Part shown: in pieces, positions 33,176-43,168 of the stretch
How the letters are laid out: each line of letters begins with the position of its first letter
Numbering within the stretch: position 1 is the first letter of the stretch
Assembly (NCBI GenBank): GCA_905221605.1
Contig: CAJNDS010001868.1
Span: 1 to 64,000 of the forward strand
Origin: Symbiodinium natans
Taxonomy: Eukaryota > Sar > Dinophyceae > Suessiales > Symbiodiniaceae
Length of the DNA stretch: 64,000 bases
Direction of reading: 5' to 3'
Program-made: the position numbers and the translations under genes
Notes under the pieces: generated by a model
What the model was told of the DNA's origin: nothing
Seen by the model: only the letters and a program-made list of their open reading frames with translations
Databases searched by the model: none

Positions 33176-33278
33176 CTAAGCCCCTAAGCCCCTAAGCCCC
33201 CAAGCCCCTAAGCCCCTAAGCCCCTAAGCCCCTAAGCCCCTAAGCCCCTAAGCCCCTAAGCCCCTAAGCCCCTGAGCC
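33176..33278. repeat. Variant array CCCCTAAG
   Basis: About 11 tandem octamers of CCCCTAAG, adjacent to standard CCCTAAA units. Confidence 0.9.
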
Positions 33279-33454
33279 CTCAACCCTGAACCCTAAACCC
33301 TAAACCCTAAACCCTAAACCCTAAACCCTCACCCTAAACCCTCGTTTGAAGCTCAGTTGGTCCTGAGGACCGGCCCCCTGCGAGGGCCATCTCGCCCAGC
33401 ACGCGCGCGAGGGGCTGCCAGCCGGTAGCGCTGACGGTCCTTGCCCAGGACCTT

Positions 33455-33612
33455 ACTTGGAGGTTTAGGGTTTAGGGTTTAGGGTTTAGGGTTTAGGTTA
33501 GTGTAAATGTCCTAATAGCCCACATAGCAGCCCCTTAATGCCCCAATAGGGCTATCATTGGGTTAGAAGTACAGTTATCATTGGGTTACAAAGTACCATG
33601 AACCTCCAAGTA
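33455..33612. mobile_element. Introner-like element, CTTGGAGGTT family
   Basis: Inverted ends ACTTGGAGGTT and AACCTCCAAGTA with a telomere-like tract inside the left part. Related to 37114-37227. The exon-like sequence next to it reads GWQPLARVLGEMALAGG on the minus strand (33360-33450). Confidence 0.6.
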
Positions 33613-34168
33613 GCCATGTGGACAAATTCTCCCTTTACTTCGGGCCTTGTTGAGGGTTCCTTCTTAAATGTGTTGAAGGGTGCCGTGCTATACAGGGGGA
33701 CCAAAAAAAAGGGACCCGAATTTAGAGAACTGCTTTAACTTCTGAGGTGCCTTTTAATAATATTGAGAGCCCCACCCCCAATGGACCTGGGACTTATGTG
33801 AGGGGTCTGCCGGTGAGCCCTGGGTTTGCTTGGGGTTCTTGGTTTAGGGTTTAGGGTTTAGGGTTTAGGGTTTAGGGTTTAGGGTTTAGGGTTTAGGGTT
33901 TAGGGTTTAGGGTCTTCAGTCGCTTCGTGCAGGGGCTCGAGGCCTCTAGGCTGTAGGACTGCGACTTTTTTCCACACCCCCCGAAGCCTGGAACCTCAAA
34001 AAGTCCTCAGCAAAACTTTAAGCTGCTTCGGGGATTTCGGGTATGAGGCAAGGGGCATTTCTCAGCGCTTGCCTCACAAGATCCAGGGACTTCCCGCAAT
34101 GGATGAGGGCTTGCCATTCTTCAAGCCATGTCTCCTTCCTGTCGTGGCTGAGGGATTATGAGGTCTAC

Positions 34169-34271
34169 CTGGGGCCCCTGTTATACCCGCAGTGGTTTAG
34201 TAGCAACTACCCTTAGTTAGTAAGTATGACCCTTAAACCTGTAGGTAAAGAGGGTCCCAGGTAAGCCTTAC
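34169..34271 (-). mobile_element. Introner, CCTGGGACCCTCTTTACCTA family
   Basis: Inverted ends CTTACCTGGGACC and GGGGCCCCAG, with GTA duplicated on both sides (34269-34271 and 34166-34168). Relatives lie at 43078-43168 and 54961-55040. Confidence 0.7.
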
Positions 34272-34298
34272 AGGGTTGCCTTCTACGGAAGAAGACCC

Positions 34299-34375
34299 AA
34301 CATGTACCTGATGTGCAGTCGAGCTTCTGCAGTTTGATCCGCAGCGTCTCCTCCAACTCACGCAGGGTTTTCATC
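34299..34375 (-). CDS. Probable exon, unknown protein
   Basis: Reads MKTLRELEETLRIKLQKLDC after the acceptor GTCCAG, a likely coiled-coil helix. It stays open as far as the introner at 34169-34271. Confidence 0.5.
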
Positions 34376-35099
34376 CTGGACCTGGGTGACAAGATGGGGG
34401 GTGGGGGGGGGGGGGGGCGGGGGCGGGATTCTGACTAGGCTGTGAGAATTTGGGGTTCTGACTAGGCTGTGAGAATTTGGGGTCTACTTCTTGTTTTGGG
34501 TGGGGGGGCATAAGAGATGATCGCATTTTGGGGGTCTGTTTCGGGGATTCCCTTTTGGGACCAAAAGAGTGCGACAACAGCCCTTACAAAGCAGTCCCTA
34601 ATCTTGGGTGCAATGGAATTGCTAAAATATGTAGAAAAAAACCATAGAAATAGAATACCTATGAAATTAACTTAGATTTGTTGAAAAAAACATAGAAAAA
34701 GAAAACCTATGAAATTAACTTAGAAAAAATTGCCTACGCTTGGACCAAGGACCGCTTCCGGTCTCGAAGCAGTGCTTTGCTGCACTCCGGCCCCGCGTAG
34801 ATCAGCGCCTTGTCCAAACCTAGGCTGGCCCGCTTACACCCCGCACTCACCAGAAAAATGCTCGGAAATGAAATCCCTAAACCCTAATTACCCTAAACCC
34901 TACGTAAACCCTAAACCCTAAACCCTAAACCCTGAACCCTAAACCCTAAAACAAGCCCAAGAAGCCAGAAAGAAGATGTTCTTAAGCACAACGAAAATCA
35001 AGGGAAGGTTGACAAGAGGTGTGCCTAGAGACGCAGTGGCCCCTTGCCGTGTCGGTGAAAGCAGCGCAGCAAGAAGAGCTGGCTGCGGCAGTTGGAGTT

Positions 35100-35225
35100 A
35101 CCTAGTTCATGGTCGGGATTATGACAAACAATTCATATTCTTATTCCTTATTGGGTTTTTACCTAGTTCATGGTTGGGATTATGATAAATAATTCATATT
35201 CTTATTCCTTACTGGGTTTCAGTAC
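35100..35225. repeat. 62-bp direct tandem duplication
   Basis: ACCTAGTTCATGGT...TTACTGGGTTT occurs twice in a row with few differences. It lies in the presumed intron after the exon ending near 35240. Confidence 0.8.
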
Positions 35226-35239
35226 CCCTAACATGTAAA

Positions 35240-35966
35240 GTGTTGCCCAACGATGACAAAGTTGCAGAGGTCGCAGTTTCTCTCTTTGTCCCAGGGCGCC
35301 AAAGGCTTGGCCTCGTGGAAGCCCCTCAAACCCTAAGCCCTGAACCCCAAACCCTAAACCCTAAACCCTAAACCCTGAAGCCTGAAGCCTGAACCCTAAA
35401 CCCTAAACCCTAAACTCGAAACCCTAAACCCTAAACTCGAAACCCTAAACCCTAAACCCTAAACCCTAAGCCCAATTTTTGGGGATCATCCTGGCCTCGT
35501 GGAAGAACTGCGAGAACTTCAGGGAGTCCGTCCTGCCGACCGTGTCAATGATGAACTCATACTCTTCGCGCCGCTCTGGGCGGATCGGGCAGTCGAAAGG
35601 GAGGCCCACCTTCGGGACTAAAAATGAAAGCTAAAAGGGTTTTGTGGCTGATAATGGTTCATATACGGGTTCAGGGTTTAGGTTTTAGGTTTTAGGGGGT
35701 TTAGGGTTCATGTACCTTAATCGGAATTGTCGTAGTATAGGGTAGATAGATGACCCCAATCTTAGGGTTCATATACCTTAATCGGAATTAAAGTAGTACA
35801 GGGCACATTAGACCGTAAACCCTAAACCCTAAATCCTATAAACTCTAAAACCTATAGACCCAATTTTAGGGTTCATATGTGGTCCCCAAGGCACCCGGCT
35901 TCTGTAGCCGCTCTCGATGCCGAGGTTCTCTTCTGAGATCGTGGACTCGTCGAAGTCCTCGAGGGG
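35240..35966 (-). CDS. Three consecutive exons of an unknown protein
   Basis: Exons, minus strand: 35966-35895, 35609-35496 and 35311-about 35240, all joined in phase 0. The peptide runs PLEDFDESTISEENLGIESG, then VGLPFDCPIRPERREEYEF, then IIDTVGRTDSLKFSQFFHE and AKPLAPWDKERNCDLCNF. The segment around DTVGRTDSLKF loosely resembles a degenerate EF-hand loop, and CDLC could bind metal, but neither is certain. The first intron is an introner and the second is a telomere-like tract bounded by a 14-bp repeat. Possible last exon near 35030-35100 (SQLFLLRCFHRHGKGPL then stop). Confidence 0.65.
35312..35495 (-). repeat. Telom-like-tract intron bounded by a 14-bp direct repeat
   Basis: TGGCCTCGTGGAAG occurs at 35308-35321 and 35492-35505. 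On the minus strand both copies read CACGAG-GCC. Splicing at GAG|GCC in each copy removes exactly one period (184 bp) with GC donor and AG acceptor and keeps the frame. Most of the intron is CCCTAAA-type repeat. Confidence 0.75.
35610..35894 (-). mobile_element. Introner, CCTTGGGGAC family (285 bp)
   Basis: GTG is duplicated at 35892-35894 and 35607-35609. The ends are CCTTGGGGACC and AGTCCCGAAG. The inside holds two copies of TAGGGTTCATATACCTTAAT and a telomere-like tract. Confidence 0.75.
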
Positions 35967-36359
35967 CTTACGCTAACTTACGCGGTTTAGGGTTTAGGGT
36001 TTAGGGTTTAGGGTTTAGGGTTTAGGGTTTAGGGTCCAGGGCTTAGGGCTTAGGGCTTAGGGCCAGGGCTTAGGGTTTAGGACCGATGCACCACGGCATG
36101 ATTGACCTCTGCTTACTACAACCCCTTGTCTTGTTCCGAAAGCACGGCTCGAGCGTGAGCTCTCCATGAGAAGCGCCCCAAGACCCAGATTGATTGCCCT
36201 TCTATGGAAGTACGTGCGAGCGCAAACAAAGTCGGAACCACTATCCGAACTCGCCAAGCCATGTTTGAGGTTTGAACCCAGGGTCCTTCAGCACTGCTTC
36301 CACATGCAGGACTTGCCCCTGGGAAGGCCGTTCCTAGGACACCGCAGACGCGACGCCAG

Positions 36360-36545
36360 GGAGGAGCACAGATCTCGCTCTCTGTCTGCTCTCACCTCCC
36401 AAGTCTTCCTGTCCCAGTCCCTCCTCTCCCTTGGGGATCAAAAACAACCCTACAAGAGTTCATGGTTCACATACCTTCACAGGGCTTGTAACGGCTTCTA
36501 GTAATTACATGACCCCACGTGTAGGTTTCATCTGGTCCCCAAAAT
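36360..36545 (-). CDS. Probable exon beside a CCTTGGGGAC-family element
   Basis: The element 36430-36545 ends CCCCAAG on the minus strand, and the following sequence reads ERRDWDRKTWE before a strong GTGAGAG donor. The partner exons are not established. Confidence 0.35.
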
Positions 36546-36958
36546 CCACCCCCCCTTTCTACGAAGAATCGAGGAAGAGAGAACCGCGGGCTCAAGGGCT
36601 TGTCGGTTTAGGGTTTAGGGTTTAGGGTTTCGGGTTTAGGGTTTAGGGTTTAGGGTCAGGAATGAGGGAGGCTGCGACGGAAATTGAACTCAGGGGGGAA
36701 GACTGCCCCCAAGACCCCAGACCCTAAACCCTAAACTCAACCGCAGCCGATTCCAAAACCCTATAATCCTTAGACCACGAAACCCGAAGCCATAATCCTC
36801 TCCAACCCTAAGCCCTGAACCCGAAACCTCAGCCCTGAACCCGAAACTCTGCAACCTGGAACCCAAAACCCTAAGCCCCAAACCCCTAACCCCTAAACCC
36901 TAAACCCCTGAACCCTGAGCCCTGAACCCCTAAACCCCTAAACCCCTAGACCCTAAAC

Positions 36959-37072
36959 AGCCCAGGGGTCGAACACAGCTGACGCAGCTGGCGCAGGAGG
37001 AGGAGGGGGAGGCTCTGCGGGCTCTTCTTTGGCCTCTGCGGGGCCACCTCGGAGGTCTCGCAAGTGCAGCCC
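36959..37072 (-). CDS. Probable exon with proline-rich linker
   Basis: Reads LHLRDLRGGPAEAKEEPAE, then a run of prolines and ASAVFDPWA. It is bounded by telomere-like tracts. It probably belongs to the gene continuing through 39.3 kb. Confidence 0.5.
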
Positions 37073-37113
37073 GAGGGAATAAGGATGAGTAGGGTTTGGG
37101 GTTTAGGGTTTGC

Positions 37114-37227
37114 TTGGAGGTTCATGGTACTTATTCACCAAGTATAACTGTACGTAGAACTGTACTTCTTACCGTAGGTTATAAGTACGGTTATAATTGG
37201 TTAATAAGTAGCATGAACCTCCAAGTG
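37114..37227. mobile_element. Introner-like element, CTTGGAGGTTCATG family
   Basis: Near-perfect inverted ends CTTGGAGGTTCATGGTACT and AGTAGCATGAACCTCCAAG. Confidence 0.75.
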
Positions 37228-37260
37228 GGGTTTAGGGTTTGGGGTTTAGGGTTTAGGGCC

Positions 37261-37375
37261 TTCATTCTGCCAGGCTGCCCGGGGCGCCGGGGGGGTCTCC
37301 CTCGGGCTGCGGTTGCGGCGCCAAGGGCCTCTTCCTGCCTGCGCCCGCGCGCCGGGCTCCTTACGAGGCTTTCAG
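37261..37375 (-). CDS. Probable basic, low-complexity exon
   Basis: After the acceptor ATCGCAG the minus strand reads ESLVRSPARGRRQEEALGAA, then an arginine/proline-rich tail. It is flanked by a telomere-like tract. Confidence 0.4.
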
Positions 37376-37522
37376 CTGCGATTGCCAAAATGCAAGTAGC
37401 GTAAAATATGGGGGTCGGAACAAGTACTCATGGTATTCCCTTTAAGGTCCCTATATACTCCATACCAAAATCACCCAAACAAAAACGTTATCATAATTCT
37501 TACGGCCCCTGTATTCTGTTTC

Positions 37523-37587
37523 CTGGGTTTGTTGTGAAGGCGTGCTTCTACAGCTTGCAGAGGGTTGCGCAGGGCGAGCTGAACGTG
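37523..37587 (-). CDS. Probable exon
   Basis: Acceptor AAATAG is followed by HVQLALRNPLQAVEARLHNK and PRK. Confidence 0.5.
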
Positions 37588-37787
37588 CTATTTTAGAGCT
37601 CAAGCAGAATATAAGGGACCCCAAAAAATAGACCCCCAAATATAGTAGGATCCCCATATGATAAAGGACCCCAATAAAGGTACCCCCTAACTTCGGAAAA
37701 CCCTAGAACAAGGGATTCCTTATGTTTTTCGTAGGATCCCTACGGTAAGGACCCCAAAAAAGGTACCCCCTAACTTCGGAAACCACC

Positions 37788-38138
37788 CGAAATGTTGCTT
37801 GTAGGTAGCAAGGGGCCTTGGGGCTTGCTTGGCAGCCCAAGCATTCGCTTCTTGATCTTGCTGACCTTGGGGACCAATTAGGAACCCTAAGATTGGGTTT
37901 AGGGTTTAGGGTTTAGGGTTTTAGGGTTTAGGGTTTAGGGTTTAGGGTGTAGGGTTTAGGGTTTAGGGTTTAGGGTTTAGGGTTTAGGTTTAGGGTTTAC
38001 TAAACCTCCCTTTTGCGGTAGAGAACCAAAAACCCTTTTAGGGTTCATTTAGTCCCCAAGAGGCCTCTTCTTTTGGCTTCCCATCCGCCAGGTGCACGTA
38101 GCAGATCCGGCAGATGCGCAAGGCCTCCTCCACGCTTC
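37788..38138 (-). CDS. Two exons joined across an introner
   Basis: Exons 38138-38065 and 37865-about 37788. The first reads SVEEALRICRICYVHLADGK and PKEE, the second VSKIKKRMLGLPSKPQG. They join in phase 0. The intron 37866-38064 starts GCC (GC donor), has CTTGGGGAC/GTCCCC ends and a telomere-like core, and is followed by GTC. The paired cysteines CRIC might bind metal. Family unknown. Confidence 0.6.
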
Positions 38139-38165
38139 CTGCCTCTTACTGTCGGCTAGCATGGG

Positions 38166-38245
38166 GAATGAGGTACCCTACAGAACCCCTAAAAGGGTAT
38201 ATTATAGGAGGATGTAGGGTACCTTATTCCCCCATTCCTTCCTAA
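38166..38245. mobile_element. Introner-like element, GGTACCCTACA family
   Basis: Inverted ends GGGGAATGAGGTACCCTACA and TGTAGGGTACCTTATTCCCC. A second copy lies at 38700-38775. Confidence 0.7.
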
Positions 38246-38391
38246 CCCTAAACCCAAAACCCTGAAGCCTAAACCCCCAAACCCCAAACCCCAAACCCTA
38301 AACCCTAAACCCTAAACCCCAAACCCCAAACCCCAAACCCCAAACCCCAAACCCCAAACCCTAAACCCTAAACCCTAAACCCGCCTGGCTC

Positions 38392-38475
38392 GTGCTCACC
38401 TGAAAAGCCACCTTCAGTGGCGAGGAGGCCTTGATGAAGGCCCGGACCTGCCCACCGGCCGACACGTACCTTGCT
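38392..38475 (-). CDS. Probable exon
   Basis: Reads YVSAGGQVRAFIKASSPLKV and AFQVSTSQA, ending at a GTTTAGGG tract. The codon use and lack of stops look genuine. Family unknown. Confidence 0.5.
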
Positions 38476-38853
38476 GTTGCTTAGTGTTTAGGGTTTAGGG
38501 TTTAGGGTTTAGGGTTTAGGGTTTAGGGTTAGCAGGGTACCTAGGATGGCCCTCAAAGCCCTCTGACAGGTTCGGTTTAGGGTTTAGGTTTAGGGTTTAG
38601 GGTTTTAGGGTTTAGGGTTTAGGGTTTAGGGTTTAGGGTTTAGGGTTTAGGGTTTAGGGCAGTTTAAGGTTAGTAGGGTTTAGGGTTTAGGGTTACTAGG
38701 GAATGGGGGAAGAAGGTACCCTAGTATCCCCCTAAAGACACCCTTTAAGGGATTATACAGGGTACCTCATTCTGTAAAAAGATTCCTAAATATAATTCTC
38801 CTAAAAAACCAATAAGGCAAAATAGAAAATGTCCCAAGGGCCTGCTTAGGTAC

Positions 38854-38939
38854 TTGTGGGCATCATGATCGGGAGGCGCATCGGGAGGTGCAGCGTGCGG
38901 CGCAGCGGGAGGTGCGTCGGCATCGGCCATTGTGGCTTC
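38854..38939 (-). CDS. Probable exon rich in Ala, Pro and Asp
   Basis: Reads MADADAPPAAPHAAPPDAPP and DHDAHK before a GTACCTAAG donor. An AT-only stretch (38945-39080) forms the upstream intron. Confidence 0.45.
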
Positions 38940-39081
38940 TACCGCATATATGTGTGTATATGAAAAATATAATATAACATAAGATAATATAAAATAATGG
39001 AATATGATATAATATAGTAGAATATGATATAATATAACATAATATACTATAATATAATATATAATATGATAATATAATATA

Positions 39082-39268
39082 GTCCAGTGGCATAAGACTA
39101 AGCTGTCCCCCGCGGTCGATGCTAAGCTCAAGTCCCTCAACTATCGGTGGATGGGCAGTCCAACACTCTTGCACTTCTGCGTCTGTGGTTCGCAGGGCTA
39201 CGCCGGCCTGGCGAACGCAGTCCAGCACCAGCGCCCGATCTCCACGGAGCTCCTCCAGAGAGTGGGCC
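39082..39268 (-). CDS. DUF4116-like exon
   Basis: Reads SLEELRGDRALVLDCVRQAG, then VALRTTDAEVQECW and VEGLELSIDRGGQLSL. LRGDRALVLxxVRQxGVAL is a DUF4116-type repeat. It is one of the longer exons in the window (over 180 bp). Confidence 0.65.
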
Positions 39269-39879
39269 CCCTACCCCAAAACCCTAAAACCCTAAACCCT
39301 TAACCATCCTAAACCCTAAACCCTAAACCCTAACCCCTGAACGCTAAACCCTAAACCCTAAACCATCCTAAACCCTAGACCCTTTACCCTAAACCCCAAA
39401 CCCTAAACCCTAGACCCCAAACCATCCTAACCCCTAAACCCTATAAACCCTATAAAGCCTAAAGCCTAACCTGAAACCTCCTTGAAAGCTTCTGGTTTGG
39501 ACAAGCCTTCAATCGCTCAAGAACCCTCAAACCCTGACAACCCCTCGGTTATTAAATATGCCATTCTATCATTACATGATGTGCATATTTTAGAGCCCTA
39601 CGCCTAAAGCCTCAAATTGTCAAAGCCCCCAAAACCGAGCGCGCCACCATGCTGGCCAAGCGAAGGGAGTAGGGGCTTTGGCTCACCGCCGCCGACACCA
39701 CCTTGAGGGCTCAGGCCCTTTCTTGTTTAGGGTTTAGGGTTTGGGGTTTAGGGTTTAGGGTTTAGGGTCATGCATTGAGGGTTTAGTGTGTTTGAGGTTT
39801 ACATAGGCTTTTGTTCATTAAGGAGTTCTTTTGGAGCGGGTGCATTAGGGGTTTCGTGTTGATTTCATCCTCCACGGAA

Positions 39880-39995
39880 CCGAGTAGCCCAGTAACCATA
39901 TTGCAATAAGGGCACACGTTCTTGGGTTGGTTACCTTGGCTACTTTATAAGGGATCCTTGAACCAAAAAAGGGAAAGGGGCACCACTAGGCCGCC
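39880..39995. mobile_element. Introner-like element, GGTAGCCCAG family
   Basis: AGTAGCCCAGTAACC at the left, with GGGCACCACTAGGCCGCC as a decayed right end. It is just downstream of nuclease paralogue 2. Confidence 0.5.
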
Positions 39996-40157
39996 AACAA
40001 AAAAAAAGCAGGGAGCTTTGCTCGTCTTGGGTGGTGGGCGGAGGAGATCCCACGAAGAGGACTTTGGACCCGCGCCTTGGTTGTTGACGTTCTCCGTTTT
40101 GAACACCCGGAACCTTCCTGCTTTCGTGGGGTACCTATATATATATATATATATATT

Positions 40158-42035
40158 CTAGCATGCGAGATCTACTAGAAAGCAGTAGACTTTGGTTTTT
40201 CTGAAGCCTCCAGGGATGAAACAGACCCCATGGCTTTGCAGTCGTGTCAGATACGGGATCGGAACACCGTGGTTCGATTGGAAGTAGCCAACCTGGCAGC
40301 GAATGCCACGAAGCTCACGGTAGATTCCGCTCTTGTACTGTGTTGCATCCTGTGTGATCACACATGGAGGTGAATTCCGAATTGAGTGCTGGATGGCGGA
40401 CGAAAGGAAACCTTTCCAGTCCCAGGAGTCGCCGTACACATCTTCTTGAAGCAGCCGAACCACAGTCTTGCCATTCCGCAGCGCCCACTCCTCCTTGAAG
40501 TGGTCTCTTTGCGGCACGCCTCGATCATCGTCAGATCCACCCCACCCGAGCCCAAAATGCCCAATGTTGCCATCCAGCTCGATGAGAATGGTGTCGTTGT
40601 TGATGCCAAAGTCGAAAGGCAAAGTGCGATTCGACGCCGGGCTCGTGCAGCCCCCGACCTGCGAGGTGACGTCAAACTGCGAGAAGTTCTGGGCCAACCA
40701 CCGCATCAGCTTTCCTTCGGTCTTTCTTGAACATAAACAGCCAGGAGATTGGCCTTGCTGCAGGTGGTTCAGTTTCGTGCTGCGGGAGCGATGGCCACAG
40801 TGGCGACACGTCACATCCAGCTTCGACTTCTGATCTTTCACGTGGGCTTTCCACCAGGCTTCGTCCATGTGGCTGGCATCATACTGGTCACCGTAACGCT
40901 CCCCGATCATCTCCAGACATCGAGAACGCCCTGCCGGACTGGACCAAGGCACGCCACCATTGCAAAAACAGCCGGGAGCATGGCCTGTCTGCAGGTGGTT
41001 CAGTTTCGTGCTGCGGGAGCGATGGCCGCAGTGGCGACACGTCACATCCAGCTTCGAGGCAGCGCCTTTCACGTGGGCTTTCCACCAGGCTTCGTCCATG
41101 CGCCTGACATCGTACTGGCCGCCATAGCGCTCCCAGATCATGTCCAGACATCGAGCACGCCCTGCCGGGCTGGTCCAAGGCACGCCGCCATTGCAGAAAC
41201 AGCCAGGAGATTGGCCTTGCTGCAGGTGGCCAAGTCTCGTGGTGCGGGAGCGATGGCCGCAGTGGCGACACGTCACATCCAGCTTCGACTTCTGATCTTT
41301 CACGTGGGCTTTCCACCAGGCCTCTTCCATTCGCCTGACATCGTACTGGTCACCAAAGCGCTCCCAGATCATTTGCAGACATCGAGCACGCCCTGCCGGG
41401 CTGGACCAAGGCACTGCGCCATTGCAGAAACAGCCAGGAGTCGTGCCTTGCTGCAGGCTGTCCAGAGACGTGCTGCGGGAGCGATGGCCGCAGTGGCGAC
41501 ACGTCACATCCAGCTTCGAGGTACGATCTTTCACGCGGGCTTTCCACCAGGCCTCGTCCATGCGGCTGACATCGTACTGGTCACCATAGCGCTCCAGGAT
41601 CTGCAGCGCCCTGAACCAGCCGGCTTCACTTCTCCACAGGAATGCTGCTTCTTTGGCAGACACGCCTTTGTCGGCCTGCTTCTTCTGGGAAGAACTAACA
41701 CGAAGATGCTCCTCGTTTCGCGCTGCCCTGCCTGCGCAGTGGTTCGGCTTCCAGCTTGTGCGGGGGGACGGCAAGAACCCGGAATGATACTGCTGGCTGG
41801 TCAGCAGCCCGAGTGCCAATAGCCAACAGAAGAACCACCACCTTCGCCGACGCATCAGCATCTTGGCCATGGCGTTCAGCAACTTGCGCTGAGCAGGTAG
41901 CACTGCAAAACAGGCAGCAGTCGACATTGAAAGGCTCTTCCTACAACATACGTAACCTGTGGAGCCTCGCGCTGCAGATGCCGATTGCATGGTTCTTTCG
42001 TGGGACGCCTCTTGGCTGGTAAAACTGTCCTGCAT
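40158..42035 (-). CDS. Membrane-anchored multi-repeat zinc-domain nuclease, paralogue 2 (up to 625 aa)
   Basis: Same architecture as the gene at 23289-25088: a hydrophobic segment (WWFFCWLLALGLL), four 77-residue repeats each with TCR-x-CGHRS and PGCFC or PGCLC, then a nuclease-like domain (LPFDFGI, ILIELDG, GHFG, QRDHFKEEWAL, VVRLLQEDVYGDSW). The proposed catalytic residues are the Asp of PFDF, the Glu/Asp of IELDG, the His of GHF and the Asp of QRD. The C-terminus is longer than in paralogue 1, ending VYCFLVDLAC. Upstream similarity to paralogue 1 extends to TTGTAGGAA, which supports the ATG at 41927 as start. Intronless. It lies between the DUF4116-like exons at 39.1 and 42.3 kb. Membrane topology is inferred. 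Confidence 0.75.
   Translation of the reverse strand: MQDSFTSQEASHERTMQSASAARGSTGYVCCRKSLSMSTAACFAVLPAQRKLLNAMAKMLMRRRRWWFFCWLLALGLLTSQQYHSGFLPSPRTSWKPNHCAGRAARNEEHLRVSSSQKKQADKGVSAKEAAFLWRSEAGWFRALQILERYGDQYDVSRMDEAWWKARVKDRTSKLDVTCRHCGHRSRSTSLDSLQQGTTPGCFCNGAVPWSSPAGRARCLQMIWERFGDQYDVRRMEEAWWKAHVKDQKSKLDVTCRHCGHRSRTTRLGHLQQGQSPGCFCNGGVPWTSPAGRARCLDMIWERYGGQYDVRRMDEAWWKAHVKGAASKLDVTCRHCGHRSRSTKLNHLQTGHAPGCFCNGGVPWSSPAGRSRCLEMIGERYGDQYDASHMDEAWWKAHVKDQKSKLDVTCRHCGHRSRSTKLNHLQQGQSPGCLCSRKTEGKLMRWLAQNFSQFDVTSQVGGCTSPASNRTLPFDFGINNDTILIELDGNIGHFGLGWGGSDDDRGVPQRDHFKEEWALRNGKTVVRLLQEDVYGDSWDWKGFLSSAIQHSIRNSPPCVITQDATQYKSGIYRELRGIRCQVGYFQSNHGVPIPYLTRLQSHGVCFIPGGFRKTKVYCFLVDLAC
40727..41640 (-). repeat. 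Four tandem 231-bp coding repeats
   Basis: Same unit as in paralogue 1. Units of the two genes are interleaved in similarity, for example KLNHLQTGHAPGCFCN occurs in both genes. Confidence 0.85.
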
Positions 42036-42258
42036 GTGTCGGGGCTAAGAGTCCAGGATTCAAGGTCCAGGGTTTAGGGTTGATCGTTTAGGGTTTAGGG
42101 TTTAGGGTTTAGGGTTTAGGGTTGAGGGTGCCCGGGGCTTAGGGGCGTTTCGGGGCTCGTTTCCTTTCGATTTCTCGTTTCAGGAGATCTTTGCTTCCTG
42201 GGAGTTTCGAAGTCCACCCCGCAAGCAGCCCAAAAAAGCCCTAAGCCCCTGAAATTCT

Positions 42259-42360
42259 CCCGCCTCCCGGTCGTTGGTGTACTTCTGTGGGAGGCACTCG
42301 AGCACCTCCCAGTTCCCACGGACCTTCAGGCTTATACGGGTGGATTCAGAAAGCGCTTCG
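42259..42360 (-). CDS. DUF4116-like exon
   Basis: Reads SLKVRGNWEVLECLPQKYTN and DREAGEF, close to the repeat core ALEYxPxxLxxDREVV. Confidence 0.5.
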
Positions 42361-43077
42361 CCCCCCCCACACACACCCCCTAATATGGAGTATTTCTGTT
42401 GTAGGTATGCAACAGCTTCTGGGATGTCTTTGGCATGACGTGGGTGGCGGGGTTTCAAAACCCCGAACCACTGTCCCGTATCCCGATTGAAGGGTGGAAG
42501 CCACTTATGGGCTACCCCTAAACTTTTGAACTCTGGACTCTGCAGACAAGCCCCCGCCCCGCAGGACCCAATATAGCGGGGCTTTCTAAGCCAAGGATTC
42601 GAGTTGAGTTCAGCGATTTTGTGCGACTTCTGCCAGGCGCTGGCTGCAATGAGACCCGGTGATCCGGTGGCCAGCATCATCCAGCATATGGGTCTTTTTT
42701 GAAATTTGGGGGTCCCCTGTTCATGCGAAGCCCCAAAAGCTGAGTGGCCGGCCGCAGATAGGACGAACTGCCGGTCCTCCGAAACCAAGTGCTTTGCGAA
42801 GAAGCTCGGGAGTTAAAGATCACCTTCTTTCATCTCAGTTTCCCCAACTTGAACACTAGCAGGTTCCAGAAAACACTTTGTTGACAACATCGGGGGCATC
42901 CTGAGGGCGGGGGCGAGTCGGTGCAAGGCCAAACCCTGAACCCTTTCATTCGGCCTACAGCCTAGTTGCTGAGTACCCTGGGCCGAAAAAGGTGAACCTT
43001 TCAATTCTGGTGGGATTGTACATACCCCAAACGGTTTAGGGTTACCTACTCAGCTACTAAGACAGCTTAAAATCGAC

Positions 43078-43168
43078 CTGGGACTCTATTTACCTACAGC
43101 TTAGTAGTAACTAGCCTTAATTCGTAGACATAAACCCATAAAACTAGGTAAAGAGGGTCCCAGGTAAG
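43078..43168. mobile_element. Introner-like element, CCTGGGACTCTATTTACCTA family
   Basis: CCTGGGACTCTATTTACCTA faces TAGGTAAAGAGGGTCCCAGG at the other end. Relatives lie at 34169-34271 and 54961-55040. Confidence 0.7.

Noticed and set aside
38940-39085. Organellar insertion because of extreme AT content
   Set aside because: It is a simple TATAA-type low-complexity stretch inside a presumed intron, with no organellar gene.
40749-41822. 357-codon plus-strand frame opposite nuclease paralogue 2
   Set aside because: Antisense shadow of the tandem coding repeats. Similar shadows occur opposite paralogues 1 and 3, including 51655-52593.
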